Shown here: positions 21,691-47,144 of the stretch, piece after piece
Position numbering within the stretch: position 1 is the stretch's first letter
Layout: the number at the start of each line of letters is the position of its first letter
NCBI RefSeq assembly: GCF_029227915.1
Contig: NC_079880.1
Location: 25,413,501-25,477,500 of the forward strand
Direction of reading: 5' to 3'
DNA: 64,000 nucleotides
Origin: Hydractinia symbiolongicarpus
Taxonomy: Eukaryota > Cnidaria > Hydrozoa > Anthoathecata > Hydractiniidae
Notes under the pieces: model-generated
The model's database searches: none
What the model saw: the letters and a program-made list of their open reading frames with translations, nothing else
Told to the model about the DNA's origin: nothing
Program-made: the position numbers and the translations under genes

Positions 21691-22134
21691 AGATTTTATA
21701 CACACAAAAGAACCGTATCTATATTCATTTCGTTGTTTAAAACACTAAATTTAACCAATTTATGATTTCATAAATCAAAAGGTTTTAACCACAAAAACCA
21801 AACAAAGTTTCTAAACGTTCTTTCCAAGCTCGACCCCAGCAGCTCTTACCGTGACGGATAGAACTATCAGAAAGCGCAGCGCAATTTGAAGCAAATAGTT
21901 CTGGGCACGAGGTTGCGTTCCTTTAAATGAAATTCTTTACCAATCCATACCATGGGTGGCTGTAAACTTGTTATGAAAACTGTTTCATTGTAGCTATACA
22001 GTCCTACACGTGTAATTCGATGTCACATCAGGGCACATCCATTGAGTTTGATCATACTGGTTGATAACCTTTAACAAGCATCGTTAAAAAACGTATTTGC
22101 GCCAGAAAACTGACCAGTATTATGACTCTAATCT

Positions 22135-22522
22135 TGTCACGACCTGAATCTCGTCATGACCCGCATTCCGTCATGACCCGCATTCCAGCATGACTGGCAT
22201 TCTAACATGAACCACATTCCAACATGACCCGCATCTCATCATGTCCCACATCCCATCATGACCTAATCTCATCACGACCGATATTCCAACATGACCCGCA
22301 TTCCAACACGACCCGCATTCCAACATGGCCCGCATCTCATCACGTCCCTCATGTCATCATAACCTAATCTCATCAGGACCCACATTCCAACATAACCCGC
22401 ATTTCAACATAAACCTCATCTCGTCATGACCCGCATCTCATCATCATCCGCATCTCAACGGTACCCTAATCTCATCACGAGCCACATTCAAACATGACAC
22501 GCATCTCATCATGACCCGCATC
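22135..22522. repeat. 17-bp minisatellite
   Basis: About 22 imperfect units of CATGACCCGCATTCCAA occur, with alternating CATTCCAA and CATCTCAT ends. On the minus strand the array runs directly into the last exon of the membrane protein gene at 22509-24195 and supplies its stop codon. Confidence 0.85.
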
Positions 22523-24195
22523 TGAGAGTACACGGAACAAAGTACTTTTTTGGATACTCGCTTGGAACTATAAAACCACGTGGCTTAAACTGTTTCCATT
22601 CATCAGAACCATCACAGCAATCACATATCCCGTCGTTCACGTAAGACGAGGGAAGCTCAACGTTCTCCGGTCCGCAGAAAAACCTATACAACGAAAACAA
22701 ATATTTAACACGATTAATCATGTATTTTGTCACGCCTACGCATAAAAAATGACGAAACATGATTACAAATGAGAAAAAAAAATCCCGGGATATACTTTCG
22801 CGATACTTTAATGAAAATAGCAACTTATACAAGCGGCACCTACGTTAGTTATGATAAAAAGACCTGCATTGTCTCTGTTTGTCGCATATGATATTACCCA
22901 TATTATCTCATATTCTCATATCTCAATTACATACTAAAACTAGCTATCAGTAAAACAAATAAAAATTCCAAAGTTTTTTGCTCTCTAGCGCAATAAAAAA
23001 AGGGTACAAAAATTTCACCCTGCGCAATTTAAATGGAATTTGTTATGTAAGAAAGGGAATTTAATTAATTTTTTACAAAAGAATGGTTTTCTATTAAACT
23101 TTGTGCAAATGACTAATATTTTTTCCAACCCCCCCCCCCAAAAAAAAAAAATTATTTGTTGACCTTAGGTACATGTTTAATCGAAAGGCCAGAGAAGAAA
23201 TAAAATCATGTTTCTTAGAACGTCTTGAATGGCACAAAACATGACAATTCTGTAAGTTCCAACGTATTTGTTTTTCTACGGCATAAAAAACCAACCTTCC
23301 GTTGATACAAGCTGATGTGCCAGGTTCGTCACTACCGTCTGTGCAATCGCAATAGTCATCATTGACAGCTGTCATCTTGATTTCGGTGCCATCAGAACAT
23401 TGGAAGTGCTTTTGTATGTCATTAAACAAGTGGATGTTTTGTGGATGAACACCTCTAAGAACTAGAGGTTGAGAAAAGCATTAAAAAATACTAAAGAGAA
23501 CAAATTTTAGTAAAGAGAATATTTGGTGGAAGTTAACTTGGTGAAGAATCGAAAATAAATAATTTCCTTCTAAAATCTCACAACGCTAGTTCTTTACAAT
23601 AATAAACATAAAAACTCTTTGGTACCTAGTAGGAGTGAGTGTTAAAATAAACAGGAGGTTGAAAATCACATTAATTAAAAGCAGGGAGTCTGGAAAAAAA
23701 AATTGGGGGGAAATAATTTTTTTTTAGAAATTTAACAACCAACAATTTAATAGATATTGCCTAAAAATTAAGCAACTTGAGATCTGACGAAAATTCTGAG
23801 TTGTTTATAAAAATTTTTGTGATATTCACCTGTACAGGTTGTATGAGTAGTATCACACATTTTAGAAAAGATTTCCATTGTTACTGTTTGAAAGTTTTTC
23901 TTTTCACTTAAAATAATGCCCTTAAAAACACCCAGGTCAAAGTTAGAAAATATTACAACATGGCAGATAGACAAACATGAAATATACACAGGCACTAACT
24001 TTGTCTTTTCAGCTCCTCATTTGAAATATTTGTTGATGTTTTAAGATCAGGAAAATATATTGAAGATTCGTGTTTGTAATTTCCATGGCCTTTATGCAAG
24101 TGGAAAGCAATGATCCATGTAATTATTAAAGTACCACCAATAAAAACAAACCATGTTCGCTTTCTCCAAATGTTTATCTTTTTAAAACACCACAT
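22509..24195 (-). CDS. Short type II membrane protein with glucosidase II beta-type LDLa modules
   Basis: The model is complement(join(22509..22683, 23296..23461, 24000..24195)), 178 residues, all phases consistent (donors GTTAGT and GTTGGT; acceptors CCTCTAG and TTGTATAG). A basic N-terminus (MWCFKKINIWRKR) precedes one membrane segment at about residues 14-31, so a type II topology is likely. The lumenal part carries two modules of the glucosidase II beta N-terminus, VNDDYCDCTDGSDEPGTSAC and YVNDGICDCCDGSDE, which bind calcium in that family. The long coiled coil and MRH lectin domain of full glucosidase II beta are absent. It may be an ER or Golgi accessory protein. The final residues (LRCGS, stop) come from minisatellite sequence. 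Confidence 0.8.
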
Positions 24196-24199
24196 GTCA

Positions 24200-25905
24200 T
24201 TACTAAATTAAGACACAAAAAACTATTTTAAGCAGCATTTATCATTTTTTTTTATATTTTTAAAACAATTACACAAAATTGCCACCGCTTAGGGCAGCTT
24301 TTGAATAATTTAGAGGCTATCCTGGGTAAATAATAGTAATAATAATAATATACACAATTGTTGAAAGACCACAGAAAGGAGTTGAAATAAAAAACAAAAA
24401 CTTTTTATTTACTGTAGCAAATCACTAGTCTAAAATATTTACTTGAAAGGGAAACAAGAAAAAATTCCTTACAAATCATTTAAAATAAGTTAGAACTCTT
24501 TGATTCTTTTAAGATTATTTATCTCATTAAAAATAGTTGAACTATATAAAGTTATAATATATAGTTGTTATACCTTATAGAATTATGATCAAAACTAGCA
24601 GTTTGGTTCTGGTTAAAAATAAACCTTTTTTGTGGCAGATTAGCAATCACGAGGGTGCCAATAAGCCGCATACGCCGAAAAAGTGCAATCGTTTTCAGGC
24701 AAGTTCAGTGTTTTGAAAAAAATAATCAAGTATTCGCCAGAAAAAAACCCGCAAAGACCTGAACAATGCCTGAAAAATACAAATTCACCACAAAATCACT
24801 CCAAAGATTCAACACAAATGATTCAAAAAACTATAAAAATTAAAACTTGCTATGTTGTAGTGAAGTTCTTAAAAGAACTGTTTTTGATGGTTTTTGGATA
24901 ACATTTACTTGATAAATAACTTATATATAAACTTTATTATATAACTCTTTTCTCTTCAAGCACCTTCTTCCAACTGCCGTCTACATGGTATATGTTACAA
25001 GGAATTGCATTTCAGGAATGCTCCAGGCGAGTTCGGGAAAGTGGGGGCGGTTTCAGAGGACAACAGCCAATTTAATTCGAAAAGTCGCCTGGACTCGCCC
25101 TTATATATGTGGGCATTTGCAGTATATCGGAACCCTCTTTAGCAATCCAGCTTGAAAGATGACATGTAGGTTGCAGAAGGTCTTAATATCTTTAAGCAAT
25201 GGAAGTTTGGGCTAAACTTTAGCCAACAATCACTGTGATTACAAAAAAATCAATCAACAAGCCCAATTGCTTTCTCATTGTTTGTGTAGCCATCACACAA
25301 TTTAATGGAATTTTGTACAAAAGTCACCAACAACATGCATAACCAAAGAGCCAGATAACAACATTAATATATTTAAAAAATAAAGAAAGTTGAACTGACT
25401 TTTTTATGGCTAACGACTACTAGGATAATTGTTGCTATCTATAGGCTAGCTACTATAGCTGTTTCTTTTTATGATAATTGACAAAATCTCAACACATTCT
25501 CATACAACCAGAACCTGTATCTAGTTAGCTAGCTATAGTTAAACATATTTTAAAAAGCAATGACAACATTTATAAGCAGCATTACATACAATATACACAT
25601 CTTGCAAACAACCAAAAAATTGTTCTATTTGATCTGTCTACTCAGTTCAGGCAAAGCTAACTTACGGACGCATTTGTAAACAGCGTGGTTTAGGTACGTA
25701 GATTTTATTACTGGGTTTCTCCAATTCAATTCAATCAATCGGATAAATCATTGCAAATTCAGTAACTTGACACCTGAAAGTTGCAAAAAAGCTTCGCCAG
25801 CTATAAGCTCCTATAGTTATAGCTCCTAGTTAAAGTTTTTGCAATGTGTGGTAACTGATGAATACATTCTCAACATCTAATTCGCTTGTTAACACAAATA
25901 ATTAT
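24200..25905. other. Intergenic between divergent genes
   Basis: About 1.7 kb separates the minus-strand membrane protein from the plus-strand carrier. No coding signal is seen. Short inverted motifs (CCAGGCGAGT near 25026 and AGTCGCCTGGACTCGCC near 25081) suggest a small repeat. Promoters of both genes probably lie here, but no core element stands out. Confidence 0.45.
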
Positions 25906-25909
25906 TATC

Positions 25910-37584
<11,675 letters not shown>

Positions 37585-38932
37585 TTACTCAGGATAGATG
37601 TAAAACATCTATGCAATAATATTTAACTCTCCACAAAAATAGTGTGGCTAGCTCCTCTGTTGAAACATGAGTTGCTCATAATTGTTGTAATTTAAACTAT
37701 TAATAGTTCAGGAAAATATTTTGATTCTAATTTTTTCTAAAAGAATTTTTCTTACAAATTTAAGAAATTGCTTTCGGTCTCGTAAAAATTCTTCTCAAGA
37801 AGTATACCAAAGTCCCACGAAAAAAATTCTGCCTGACCCGTTAAATAAAAAATATTGTCTGTATAAACTGGATTTGTAGGTTAGGAATGGGAAGGGTTGT
37901 AGGAAACTCGCACAAATATAAGAAGACAGTGAGATGCCCACAAAAAATTTGATTTATAAAAAATGCTTACAAGATGAAGAAAACTATCTTTCAAAAAATG
38001 CTTTTCTTAAGGTAGTCAAATAGATTTTTAAAATTTGCAGAAAGCCCCCGAATTACCAGGCAGTTAAATTGTCAAATGTTTGCAGTTTCTTTGTATAGGT
38101 TAAAGTTGTTAAAAACACCTTCAAATCAGGCACATAAAGTATAGAATAACCAAAATACAGACTTCATTAAGTGTGAACAAGAACCCCACTATTTCTGTGG
38201 AAAGTTTCATTTGTTTTTATGTAAAATATATTCTGTCATTTTTATACAGTTTAGGTTTAGTGTTTTGTACGCACTTTTTTATTGCTGACTCAGGGTGTCT
38301 ACCAGACCTTAAAAATTGTAAAAATAAAATCTCTAAAAACATCTCTGCTTAGATATATAATCAAGCATTGTTGTGTTTCCACTTTCACATTTGGCACAAC
38401 CATTTTAGCACACCAAGTATTTTTATTATTTTGTACCTAAGTATCTAGTGTTTGCATGCTTTGGAACCTTTAAATATTTCAATTGTTAAAAAATCAGTAG
38501 ACACCCTGTGGCGAGCTAGTATTTTACAGTAAGATAAGGTTATTTTGTTTTTGTGACTGAGGCCACGTTTTAAACGTTGTCTCTTAAATTTACCTAAATT
38601 TATATAATTATATAATTGCTGTATTATACTTTTATTTTTAGCATTATATAAGCTATAAAACGAAATATCGAAACTGTATATAAAAGCCTTTAAGTAGTTG
38701 CCCATAAAAAGAAAATTGTATACTGATTATGCAGTATAATAAATTTGCTGTTGTCTTTTACGTATATAATGTATGTGTCGATACATATGCCTCCTGCTTT
38801 CTTTTACTACAATAAATTGCTGGAATGTCTGTCTTTTGCACTCTGTTGAAATACAACCAAACTTGTTGTTTCTTGAAAATGAATTTTCTTATTCAGTAAA
38901 CACGTAGCAACTAACATAATTATGATGTAATC

Positions 38933-41900
38933 ATGTTCAGGCCAGCTTACATCAAGATATTGCCAAGGTGCCGTACAAAAGTTAGTCAAATTATTTTACC
39001 TGAAGAGTTTGTTGTTATTGCTGTTAATGACTAATATTGTTGTTGTTTGTTTGTTGCTATTTGAAATCTATCCAGGTAGCCGTACATTTCTTCTTTTAGG
39101 CCATTGCTTTCCAAAAACAATGTTTACACCTTTCTTCATATACACATCAGAAACGTGAGGCAGGTCTCAGTGAACGTACATTAGTTAGTACCCAAAATGG
39201 TATTAGACGGATAACATTAAATAGCTTAAAAAAGAGGTACGTAGCTTCTGTATCACTACCTTGTGTACCTTTAAATTTGTTGACTGCAACAAATTTGACA
39301 AGAAAAATAAAAAATACCAAATATAATATGTTTCCTGCAAGTTTTAATTTATTAATACCAAGGAATTAAGGGCTTAGCAAAGTCAGGATATTGTGAAAGC
39401 TTTATTGTACCATTATCAAACAAGCTTATGTTTTTCAATTTTGTTCTTTCACAGTACTTAAATTTGGGGTGGGCACAAACTAAAATATATCGTTCATCTT
39501 TTAGAAATGCTTTATCATTGATGATGCTGAAAGAATTGAAAGAACGTTTGCTTGACTGTCACGAAGACAAGGATGTCAGGGTTGTCATCATTGATCATAA
39601 TGGACCCGTGTTTTCATCTGGTCATGATTTGAAAGAACTTGTAAGTTTAATTAAATATGAATGCACAATAGAAATTCAATTGTACATAACGCTATGTGAG
39701 TAGGGGTTTTGTAAAGGCTATTACATGACGGCAAAATAGAATCTCAGAAACCATCGAAAATTATTGTGTCTGGAGTGCCACCCTCGTCCCCAGGGTTTTC
39801 TGCCTTCTTGATATGATAAATGACGTGGATAAATGCCCTGGTATTGTTGTTTGGATATTGAAATATTATTGGCTTTTACTTTTTCGCCTAATTATTACAT
39901 TTTTCCTTAGTCACCACTTTTTCAGGTCAAGATTAAAATGGTGCATTGAGCTGTGGTCGATTGTATTTGTAAACAACAACGGTTTGTTAAAAAGCTAGTT
40001 AAATTTATAAAAAACGTTTGATTTTACTTTGATAGATTTATTAAAAAACTGACTAGTTTGTCGTTGTACATTAAGAAAGAATAGTAGACTGCTAAAATAA
40101 TAAAAACAACAGTCCTGTCTTTTAGCAAGTGTTTGTAGAGCTAGCTAGTTAAGCTAGCTAAAACAAGGTTGTTAATATGCTTAGAACATTTTGGTGGTGT
40201 AAAACTTACTGCAGACGTGCTAATAACAGATATCTTTATGTATTTTTTATGTATTTTAGTTTGGTACTTTGTTTACATTTAGCTATTAGCTACCTCAACT
40301 TTTTCAACGTTTGCGAAATACGATAGGATTCGAGACTTTCTTCCTCCTTAAATTGCAATAAGAACATATTTGTGTAAAATCAGATAGACAAGAATAAATC
40401 CTACAAGTATGTGTATTTTTGGGAACCCTAAAATTTATCAAATATTTACTTAAGTTAATGAATGTGTCCAAGAAGAAGGATATAATAACACTTGGAGAAG
40501 GGGAAATCTTACGTCTCTGAGAAATCTATAAATTTCAATAATACCTTAACCGTTTTTATGCAGAGGCAGGTAAAACTAACCTGCTCCACCCACAAGTTCA
40601 AAAAGACGCGGTATGGTAAAACGTTGGCACATTTGAACTTAAATGTGGAGAGGTTTTTTATTGACAAAGTACCTTACTGTAATTAAGAAAATAGGAAACT
40701 TGGTTACACCTATCAAGCATTGCAGATATTTTTGTTTAGACCCTATTTCAATCATGAGAATTGCTCATAATATTTTTTGCACATGCATCTTTGTCAAAAT
40801 TCATATACTGTCAAAAATCGTTTATCGGTGTCCCTGAGAACAACTAAATTCAGAAACTCAGGATCTATGATAATAGTGGAAGTATTTTTTGAATCAAATT
40901 TACCAAACCAACCTAAAAACATGTTATAGGAAGATTCAAGTGTTTATTTTAATTTTTTTATTTTTAGCAAAAAGTATGTTTTGAACAAGAAGTATTTTTA
41001 TAGCCCACTTCACTGGCCACCTTAACAGCGAATTTCAACTTTAAGAAAATTTTCCATGGAACGAAATAGAGAGGAACAGGACAGAAAATTTTCTACTTGT
41101 AATTTCCATTCCATAACATTGCGCATTTTTAAACAGAAAGTAAACACTGCAATTTTCATGGCTAAGCAATTCTTCAGTTTTCTAGCAAAGAAAAGGTTGA
41201 ACTCCATTCTACTTTGCTCAGAACAGAACATCATCAACATCCTCGGCTTAACGTCCGTTTTCCATGCTAGTATGGGTTGGACGGGTATATTTATGACCCT
41301 CTTCCAATCAGAAAATTTTCTATTCATGAATGTAAACATTTTAAGTATACTTGCTCAGACATTTTTCTGTTCCTTTCCATTCCATTCCACAAAAAAAATT
41401 CTTGAAGTGGAAAATAGCCTTTAGTTTATATCCCTTTCAGTACATAAAGTCATACTTGTATTCAGATTAAGGAGGAATTTTGAACAAGAGTAGAACTTGC
41501 TAACTTTGCAAAAAAATCATTCTCGTAAAAATTCAAAAGTATTTCGAAACTAGTAGTAATATTAATTTCGTGTGAGATAACTGTATATTTTACATTAAAT
41601 AAACACCTATGGGGAGACCATCGGATAATATAAATACTAATGTAGTTGTGGTTCTTCTGTTTTAAATAACAGAATGTCAAAATGTCTAAGACAAGCCTTT
41701 ATAATATCTGAAGCTGTCCACATATATTCAGAAATTAGTCTACCCTTCTCTTCACTGCCTTGTTTTTTTTCATAGGATTTAAAGCGCCACAAAAATTAAT
41801 TTTTTTTCCATCAAGTGGATTTAAAATCTAACAATGAACTATCTAAGTTCAGCAAAGAACATCTTCATTTAGGAAAGCTAGCTAAACTATATTAAAGTAT

Positions 41901-44900
41901 TATATAACCTGCTAAAAAGGCAGAACACCATTTTTTAACTTGAAAGACTCTTATTGCAGTTGCCAAGATAATTGTTGTTGTATATTTCACTCGTGAGACA
42001 ATAATTTTCTGTTGCTGGAACATACAATTCTGCCCGCTAAAATTCCGCCATAGTTAGTCGCATAAATAACGTATGATGGGTTCGCATAATCTGGCCATAT
42101 ATTGGCCAAAAATCACTTAACGATACCAGGGTATATTTTGTCGTCATCAAAAATACAAAAAACCTTGGGGACGAGGGTGTCAGGAGTGCTTTTTTAGAAA
42201 CTTATTTCTAGGGAGAAAAAAGAAATACTTACCCGAGTGAGCATTGAAGCAGGAAAACGTCCTGTTAGTTAGAAGCATTTACCATTTTTAAGAAAAAGGA
42301 CAATGTCACCTAAAGTGACTTTAACAAGTGAAATTGACCAGTTATTTTCTAGACAGTTGTAACGGTGCCTCAACCAAAGTTTTAATGTTTTTGTAAAAAG
42401 TACTGTACTCTTCCTTTGCAAATGCATTCACTTATCCATTGTTCTATGAAAATTAAAAACTTAAAGGAAAAAACGTTAAAATAAGTAAAATATAAAAACG
42501 ACTTTGATCTTAACAAGTGATATAAATTATGTAAAGTGATGGTTTTATGGTATCTTTATATTATGAAGGGTTTTGAAATTCAGTGTATTTATTTTCAAGC
42601 GGGACTTTATTTTATTCCAGCAATCTAACACGGGAAGTGAATACCACACAAAGATATTTCAAACATGCACAGAAGTGATGAATCTTGTACAAGTAAGTCA
42701 TGTGTTGTCACAGAGAAGGAGAAAGAGTTGCAAAAAAGAGAAGGGAATTATATACCGAATGCTTTTATAATCTTTTCAATTGCACTCTCTTTTTTTGTGT
42801 TTGTTGACGTAATATAGGTTGAAGATAACAACTAAGAGTTGACGCACAGTGAATACTGGAATATCGGTCTAACAGTTTTTCAAAAAGTTTTATTAACCTT
42901 GTTCACATCTGAGGAACCATAAAGTGGTATTTTTACACCTCGAATCGTTCCTTGACATTTTTTCATGGAATGCAATACATATTTCAGTTTTTTTTTCTTT
43001 ACTGTACACATTTCGTATTTTTCTTCCAAGAGTGTAGTATTATTTCTCTTTGTAGATGTAGTTTTTTGTTTACGAATAAGTGATAATAAAAAATGCCAAA
43101 CCACTTGCTAATTTCATATTACGAACTACAAAAACTTTTAATGATACTTATTATCAAATACAAACTTAGCAATGTTTGCAAATCTAAGGCCAATTTTTAT
43201 GTACGTCCTCCTTTATATTAGTACAGCAATCCTGTGTTCGAAAGTCAGACGTTATGGGCGCTTTAGGGTATTCTTCCTTTAACTGCAGAAACTACTGAAT
43301 GTCTTACATTACATCATAAACAACTCCAGAAGTAGAAAAAAGCTTCTTTTTTTATCTGTTCAAGGCTGCAGCAGAAAAAAGATGGAGGTTGTGCAAGTCA
43401 AAACAATACACATACCTCACCTACTATGAATTATTAGGACTCGTACTTGTATCTGTTTTTTAGGATATAGATGTACCAGTTATTGCTGAAGTAAATGGTA
43501 GGATTTCTCATTACCCTTGTTGTTCTTAGAGATAATCGACTCTTTGGTGAACTGAAGGACGTTCCTAAAAAATATGTTCTAAACACTCTCTTTGAAGTTA
43601 CGGACTGCTTTTCTTTCCTTATCCTCAACAGATTTGCATTTTAAGAAGCAAATATAGTCCACAAGATATGTAAAATTGTAACAATTTTCATAATAATTTG
43701 TTTACATGGCATTGTTTTCGTTTACAGGTGTTGCAACAGCAGCAGGTTGTCAGTTAGTAGCTACATGTGACTTAGCTGTTGCATCTGATAAATCAATATT
43801 CGCTGTACCAGGGTATGTTGATTGGTAATATGTTATTGTTTACAAAGTGACATGGAAGTAAGACTGATAGTCTATTTTGCCAACTGATCCAACATGTCTG
43901 ACGCAAAGCATCTGACCAATCGTTTTACCCCTAGCACAGTCTTGAAAAAAAATATATTACTTTTTGTTTACTTTTTTATACCTACCTGATTTTTACGGCC
44001 AATATTTGCCAGTTTAGTAGAGGGTAAGCATCTGACCAATCGTTCTATCCTTAGCGCAGCCTTGAAAAAATATTATTTTTTGTTTACTTTTTTACGTACC
44101 TACCTGATTTTTACCGCCAATATTTGCCAGTTATCCGCATAGTGTTCTTCTTAGCGTCCAATGTGTTGTGTACCCCTGTTGAATATTTGTTTACTTTTTT
44201 TTAGAGTTTTGATTGGTTTATTCTGCTCCACTCCTGGTGTTGCTTTGTCGCGTGCAGTGAATCGTAAACAAGCATTAAAAATGTTACTTACTGGAGAATC
44301 CATATCTGCATCAGGTATAGATAAAAATGTTGATATAGTTACGTTACTATTTTTAATATTTATCAAATAGTTGAATTTAGCGAGTACGAATCGACTGTGT
44401 ACAACTAGCTACTTATTTTTCTCAATACGAAATTTTAAAATGGTTTGCGAATTTGGGGTTTGTAAAAATGCTTTGGCGAACATTTAATTCATGAAAAATC
44501 CTGAATTTATGTTGTGTTATAAAAATATTAACGGTGTATAATTTTTATCCTATTAGAGGCCTTGTCCGCTGGTCTTATTAACGAAATGGTAACAGAGGAT
44601 AAAGTTGCTGAAACAGTAAGTATGAGTAATTTGCTCAGACCTCTCTCGTACATTTAGTCATGTTAGTATGTTAGTAAATCCCGTTAAATACTTTTCCTAA
44701 AGTATCGTAATTTGTCCTTTAATTATTTTCACGTTAAACTGGACCGTCACAACTTCCTCCGCTATTTGAGTTTTGAGAAGCTGATTATTTATTGATTGAA
44801 AAAGGGGTCTTTTTAAGCTGACTTTTAAGGGTTAAACAATTTTTGCCTCGAAGGCTAAGAATTAATATAAAAACGGTTTTCGATTTGCAACCGACATAAT

Positions 44901-47144
44901 GCTTAATATATTCGTGAGTACAGCTTGTTTTCCAATTAAGTACGTAATTTTTGTGTAACGATTTATCGTGAATTTTTTTCACTGATAATGAAAAGTTTAT
45001 CAGTTGTACTCTAATGTGGCTTACCGTTTTTATGTCATTGAAAACTAAGCTTAAGGCGTTAACTAATAATAATGCGTTTTGTAACTGAATATTATGCTAA
45101 AATCTACTTTCTAGAGTCAAAAATTAGCTGAAAAAATAGTCCACCACAGTCGACCTGTCATTGCAGTTGGAAAGAAAACGTTTTATCAACAGGTGAAACA
45201 AACAAGAGATGAGGCGTACTGGTAAGAGGTTTTTCTTTACAATTCTTTTCCGTAACATTTTCCACTAATTTCACCTATTTTTCATTATGTCATAACTAAA
45301 ATAGATATGCACAAAAAGGAAAAATTGATGTGGAATTGTCAACTAAGTGGGGGAGGGGGTGAAGTTTTCGACTTAATGAGGAAGGAGGTGGAATTGGTAA
45401 CTAAAGGGAGTAAGGAGGTGGAATTGATAACTAAAGTGAGGAAGGAGGTGAAATTGATAACTAAAGTGAGGAAAGGAGGTGAAATTGATAACTAAAGTGA
45501 GTAAGGAGGTGGAATTGATAACTAAAGTGAGGAAGGAGTTGGAATTGATAACTAAAGTGAGTAAGGAGGTGAAATTGATAACTAAAGTGAGGAAGGAGTT
45601 GGAATTGATAACTAAAGTGAGGAAGGAGGTGGAATTGATAACTAAAGTGAGAAAAGGAGGTGAAATTGATAACTAAAGTGAGGAAAGGAGGTGAAATTGA
45701 TAACTAAAGTGAGGAAAGGAGGTGAAATTGATAACTAAAGTGAGGAAAGGAGATGGAATTGATAACTAAAGTGAGGAAGGAGGTGGAATTGATAACTAAA
45801 GTGAGGAAGGAGGTAAAAATGATAACTAAAGTGAGATAAGGAGGTGAAATTGATAACTAAAGTGAGGAAAGGAGGTGAAATTGATAACTAAAGTGAGGAA
45901 GGAGGTGGAATTGATAACTAAAGTGGGGAAGAAGGTGGAATTCATAACTAAAGTGAGTAAGGAGGTGGAATTGATAACTAAAGTGAGTAAGGAGGTGAAA
46001 TTGATAACTAAAGTGCAGAAGGAGGTGAAATTGATAACTAAAGTGAGGAAGGAGGTGGAATTGATAACAAAAGTGAGGAAGGAGGTGAAATTGATAACTA
46101 AAGTGAGTAAGGAGGTGAAATTGATAACTAAAGTGCAGAAGGAGGTGAAATTGATAACTAAAGTGAGTAAGGAGGTGAAATTGATAACTAAAGTGAGGAA
46201 AGGAGGTGAAATTGATAACCAAAGTGAGTAAAGAGGTGAAATTGATAACTAAAGTGAGGAAAGGAGGTGAAATTGATAACTAAAGTGAGTAAGGAGGTGG
46301 AATTGATAACTAAATTGAGTAAGGAGGTGAAATTGATAACTAAAGTGCAGAAGGAGGTGAAATTGATAACTAAAGTGCAGAAGGAGGTGAAATTGATAAC
46401 TAAAGTGCAGAAGGAGGTGAAATTGATAACTAAAGTGCAGAAGGAGGTGAAATTGATAACTAAAGTGGAGAAGGAGGTGAAATAGAAAACTAAAGTGCAG
46501 AAGGAGGTGAAATTGATAACTAAAGTGCAGAAGGAGGTGAAATTGATAACTAAAGTGCAGAAGGAGGTGAAATTGATAACTAAAGTGGAGAAGGAGGTGA
46601 AATAGATAACTAAAGTGCAGAAGGAGGTGAAATTGATAACTAAAGTGGGGAAAGGAGGTGGAAGTGATAACTAAAGTGGGGAAAGGAGGTGGAAGTGATA
46701 ACTAAAGTGGGGAAAGGGTGTAGGATTGCAATACCCCCTGCTAAGTATAAAAATATTTCAAAAAAAATTTCTTTTATTACAAGTTCCAATAAAAGTTAGG
46801 AAAAGTCACAAAATTTTAGCACTCAGTTACACGCCGAATAAAAGTTATGCCAAGTCAAAGAGCGGTGCGAAAACTTAGTTTAATAGGCTACGACATAGAA
46901 AACTTATAAGCTTTACTTTTATTCTTTTGACCTAAATTCTTACATTTCGACAAGGAAGGGCCACCTGTCAGTGTCTTTATATAACATTTTTGGCTGTAAA
47001 GTTACTTCTCTCTTGCTTGTTCCTTTAATTCTTTTTTGTAGCCTTGCAGAGAACGTTATGGTTGAAAATTTGAAACATGCTGATTCACAGGAAGGAATTG
47101 ATGCTTTTTTCACCAAACGAAAGCCATCGTGGACGGATGAATGA
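38933..47144 (+). CDS. ECHDC3: ECHDC3-like mitochondrial enoyl-CoA hydratase domain protein
   Basis: Exons: 38933-38980, 39100-39236, 39505-39640, 42621-42692, 43464-43497, 43728-43812, 44205-44314, 44557-44615, 45115-45221 and 47042-47144. They give 296 residues (human about 303), all phases consistent. Exon 1 ([16 protein letters not shown]) and the start of exon 2 make a basic, acid-free presequence suited to mitochondrial import. The crotonase fold shows [25 protein letters not shown] (oxyanion hole), [35 protein letters not shown] and LLTGESISA. The family is linked to fatty-acid and insulin-response metabolism, but its reaction is poorly known. Exon 1 is the least certain part. Introns hold MITEs and a large minisatellite. 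Confidence 0.92.
39781..42175. mobile_element. Candidate non-autonomous element or inverted MITE pair in ECHDC3 intron 3
   Basis: About 65 bp at the left (CACCCTCGTCCCCAGGGTTTT to CCCTGGTATTG) recur inverted at the right (about 42110-42175, ending GGGGACGAGGGTG). Similar short words (GGAGTGC) lie just outside both ends but are offset by about 3 bp, so a target-site duplication is only tentative. The interior has no transposase. It could be one 2.4-kb element or two MITEs of the family seen at 54539-54634. Confidence 0.45.
41027..41420. repeat. Foldback repeat with GGAATGGAA / TTCCATTCC arms
   Basis: The left arm (GAAAATTTTCCATGGAACG, GAGGAACAGGACAGAAAA) pairs imperfectly with the right arm (TTTTTCTGTTCCTTTCCATTCC, near 41360-41410). 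The interior includes CCATGCTAGTATGGGTTGG, a hairpin word common in invertebrate repeats. Confidence 0.55.
43909..44132. repeat. Direct tandem duplication of about 110 bp in ECHDC3 intron 6
   Basis: Both units start GCATCTGACCAATCGTT, continue through CTTGAAAAAA and TTTGTTTACTTTTTTA, and end CAATATTTGCCAGTT. They differ at scattered positions. The duplication contains no exon. Confidence 0.8.
45355..46715. repeat. 30-bp minisatellite in the last ECHDC3 intron
   Basis: About 45 units with the core AATTGATAACTAAAGTGAG plus a variable (G)AAGGAGGT spacer fill most of the 1.8-kb intron. Most units are 30 bp; some 31-bp units shift the frame. Unit subtypes form runs (GAGGAAGG, GAGTAAGG, GCAGAAGG), showing local amplification. 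The unit lacks stops on both strands, so spurious ORFs arise. Confidence 0.93.

Noticed and set aside
45307-46485. Lysine/valine-rich and histidine/phenylalanine-rich repeat proteins
   Set aside because: Both strands are open because the 30-bp intron minisatellite has no stops; it lies between two well-phased ECHDC3 exons.
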